DNA of 64,000 nucleotides, taken from Pseudomonas sp. UYIF39 (lineage in GTDB: Bacteria; Pseudomonadota; Gammaproteobacteria; Pseudomonadales; Pseudomonadaceae). The notes beneath the pieces were generated by a model that made no database searches, was not told the DNA's origin, and saw only the letters and a program-made list of their open reading frames with translations. The stretch's first letter is position 1. The number at the start of each line of letters is the position of its first letter. Made by a program: the position numbers and the translations under genes. The DNA is taken from NCBI RefSeq assembly GCF_029963765.1, contig NZ_JALBYU010000027.1:18229-82228 (forward strand), given 5' to 3'. Of this stretch, positions 62,483 to 64,000 are shown piece by piece.

Positions 62483-63672
62483 TGGTGGCGATAGATGTCT
62501 CGATAGCCATTGTCAGGGTCGTACTGGAATTTCTTCCCGCCGTCGAAGGCGATATTGTCGGCATTGACCAGGTGAATCGGCGCGACGAAGCCGCTCACCG
62601 GCTGACCTGCAAACAGCCGGTTCAATTCATCCATCACTTGCCAACCATGCAGGTTGAGCGGCTCGGCCACGGTGACGGTCTGGTAGGTTTTTGCCTGTAT
62701 GCGCAAGAAAGCCGAAGCGCTGCCATCACCGGCAGACAACAGACTGATGCCGTCGCTGGGTATTGCGGCGTTGGTCAATGAGGCAATCGAGTAGTCGAAA
62801 TAGATATCGTTGATTGCCAGCGTGTGGGTCCAGCGCTTGCCATAGCGCTGAAGCAGCTCCTTGGTGATCGCTGGCATCTTCTCGCCACTTTCGGAGATCG
62901 CAACATCGCGTACTTCCAGCAACGTACATTCCCGACAGGCCCGAATGACGTTTTCCATGGCCTTGGCTTTCGCCATGGCGATGCTGTACTTGGAGTCGGT
63001 CAGGATGACCACGCCGGCGTGTCCGTTTGACTGTGCCACTGCCGCCATGGCCGTGAGGCGAGCCACTTCGAGCGGGTCGGTCGTGACGTTCATGGCCACC
63101 GGCGTGCCGTCAATCGGCCCGGGTCGTGCCCCGGCGTGCCAGCCAACCACCGGCACATCCCTGTTGGCGAAGAGGATCAGCGCCGCCTTGTTCTCAAGGG
63201 CATCGGAGCCGCACAGAATGAGGCCGTCGGGTTTCGCTGCGAGGGCATCGGAAAAGGCCTTCGCGCGCCCGGCCGATGATCCAGCGCCATCGAATATCTT
63301 CAGCGTCCAGCCCATCGCCTTGGCTGCCTCGCGAGCGCCCTGCGCGACACCGACAATTCCTCCGTTACGCAAATCTTCTGCGACAAAGGCGATGCTCTTG
63401 CCCCGCAAAGCTTTCGGGCCGGATTCAGGGCCGCTCCAGCGAACGGCTTCGAGGGTGGCCCTGGAAACGATTTCCTGCGCTTGAATCACCGTAACCGTGG
63501 GGTTTTCGACACCCGCTGCGGTTGGCAGGTTCTGGCCGAATCCGGGAGTTGCCGTGAAAAGACAGAAAACCGTAATTGAAGCCATCCAGCGTAGCCGGGG
63601 CCTGATCAGACAGGTTCGATCACCGCCTGTGATGCCGGGTCTGGAGCCGATGGCGCGATCATAGTCTGGCAT
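62470..63672 (-). CDS. Periplasmic sugar-binding-type protein, coupled to GGDEF-EAL sensor
   Basis: A 400-residue periplasmic-binding protein of the ribose/LacI-type fold. A long basic n-region is followed by a hydrophobic signal (MASITVFCLFTATPGFGQ). The mature part has SIAFVAEDLRNGGIVGVAQG, LKIFDGAGSSAGRAKAFSDA, LAAKPDGLILCGSDALENKA, VPVVGWHAGARPGPIDGTPV and HAGVVILTDSKYSIAMAKAK. An ATG at 63672 has AAGGGA four bases upstream; a GTG at 63705 is an alternative. No ABC permease or ATPase is nearby. The overlap with the GGDEF-EAL gene instead indicates a signalling role (inference). Confidence 0.85.
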   Translation of the reverse strand: MPDYDRAIGSRPGITGGDRTCLIRPRLRWMASITVFCLFTATPGFGQNLPTAAGVENPTVTVIQAQEIVSRATLEAVRWSGPESGPKALRGKSIAFVAEDLRNGGIVGVAQGAREAAKAMGWTLKIFDGAGSSAGRAKAFSDALAAKPDGLILCGSDALENKAALILFANRDVPVVGWHAGARPGPIDGTPVAMNVTTDPLEVARLTAMAAVAQSNGHAGVVILTDSKYSIAMAKAKAMENVIRACRECTLLEVRDVAISESGEKMPAITKELLQRYGKRWTHTLAINDIYFDYSIASLTNAAIPSDGISLLSAGDGSASAFLRIQAKTYQTVTVAEPLNLHGWQVMDELNRLFAGQPVSGFVAPIHLVNADNIAFDGGKKFQYDPDNGYRDIYRHQWNP

Positions 63673-63705
63673 GGCGTCCCTTTTTGCCAAGAGTGCAGCG
63701 TTCAC

Positions 63706-64000
63706 TGTCCGAAAGGATAGTCGGTTCTGCTGTCATCCGGTCTTTTGTGGGTAATGTGCGCGAACTTCAGTCCTGAACATTCAGGAAATGGGACAGGGTC
63801 CATGGCACAAAACAAGGGACGAAGGCCAATTGCATCGTTGACTACATTGAGTGGTTTTACAAGGCTTAGGCTGTTGCATAAACACCCAAAACTTGATCTG
63901 TAGCAGCTGTCGAGCTTGCGAGGCTGCGTTCGGCTGCGAAGCAGTCGTAAAACCTGAGCTTGCGGTCTTCCTGAAACACCGCATTGTCTGATTTCACGAG
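63706..64000. other. Upstream region with REP-like repeat
   Basis: No gene is supported. About 63900-63950 (TAGCAGCTGTCGAGCTTGCG, then AGGCTGCGTTCGGCTGCG) is a Pseudomonas REP-type sequence related to 650-690. The stretch probably contains the promoter of the binding-protein/GGDEF-EAL unit. Confidence 0.5.

Noticed and set aside
63781..63984. 67-codon minus-strand frame at the window end
   Set aside because: It overlaps a REP-like sequence and has no credible start or composition.
1..64000. CRISPR arrays, tRNA and rRNA genes
   Set aside because: No regularly spaced direct repeats or tRNA cloverleaf-like sequences were seen.

Overview
The window is a chromosomal stretch from a fluorescent-type pseudomonad (Pseudomonas fluorescens group, inferred). 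The reasons are high-GC coding with C/G-ending codons, a classic acoR-acoXABC-bdh acetoin locus with a sigma-54 promoter, an ndvB-type glucan synthase, Pseudomonas-style palindromic intergenic repeats, and a PAAR (type VI secretion) effector module. No rRNA, tRNA or CRISPR array was seen. All functions are inferred from sequence alone.

Region 1 (1-4.9 kb): the tail of an isochorismatase-family hydrolase, a 642-bp giant-palindrome mobile-element-like repeat, a LysR regulator, a second isochorismatase-family hydrolase, a DoxX membrane protein and an MFS exporter with an extra C-terminal domain. Region 2 (4.9-12.6 kb): acetoin/2,3-butanediol catabolism, with AcoR divergent from acoX-acoA-acoB-acoC-bdhA. 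A near-perfect -24/-12 promoter and two dyads lie between them. Region 3 (12.8-21.2 kb): amino-acid metabolism around homoserine/methionine/threonine (cystathionine-gamma-synthase-like enzyme, S-methylmethionine-permease-like transporter, LysR, threonine-synthase-like enzyme, Lrp, then homoserine dehydrogenase and an aldehyde dehydrogenase), each block ending in a terminator. Region 4 (21.2-28.1 kb): a scar of two gene tails, a secreted nuclease, and a minus-strand catabolic operon (sugar-phosphate-isomerase-like, 2-oxoglutarate/Fe oxygenase, binding protein, fused permease-ATPase, SDR).

Region 5 (28.1-39.1 kb): decayed ORFs, a Crp/Fnr regulator and a very large cyclic beta-1,2-glucan synthase. 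Region 6 (39.1-59 kb) is a repeat-rich accessory zone. It holds a haloacetate-dehalogenase-like hydrolase, a degenerate IS1182-family element carrying a passenger ORF, a TetR/MFS efflux pair, a PAAR effector with a glycine-zipper C-terminus plus a translationally coupled membrane immunity candidate, small orphan genes, a PRC-barrel protein, a cytochrome c, a lipase-like hydrolase, a VOC protein, an aminotransferase and a YeeE/YedE transporter. Seven complete miniature elements (two multi-copy families plus one singleton), one truncated copy and the IS all sit in arms of the same palindromic repeat, at GGCC/GGTC/GACC sites. Region 7 (59.4-63.7 kb): a periplasmic sugar-type binding protein overlapping a membrane GGDEF-EAL protein, which suggests a ligand-sensing c-di-GMP unit.

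Best candidates for something undescribed: the PAAR effector/immunity pair, the shared target of the miniature elements, the binding-protein/GGDEF-EAL pair, the homoserine/methionine cluster and the 2OG-oxygenase/ABC operon.
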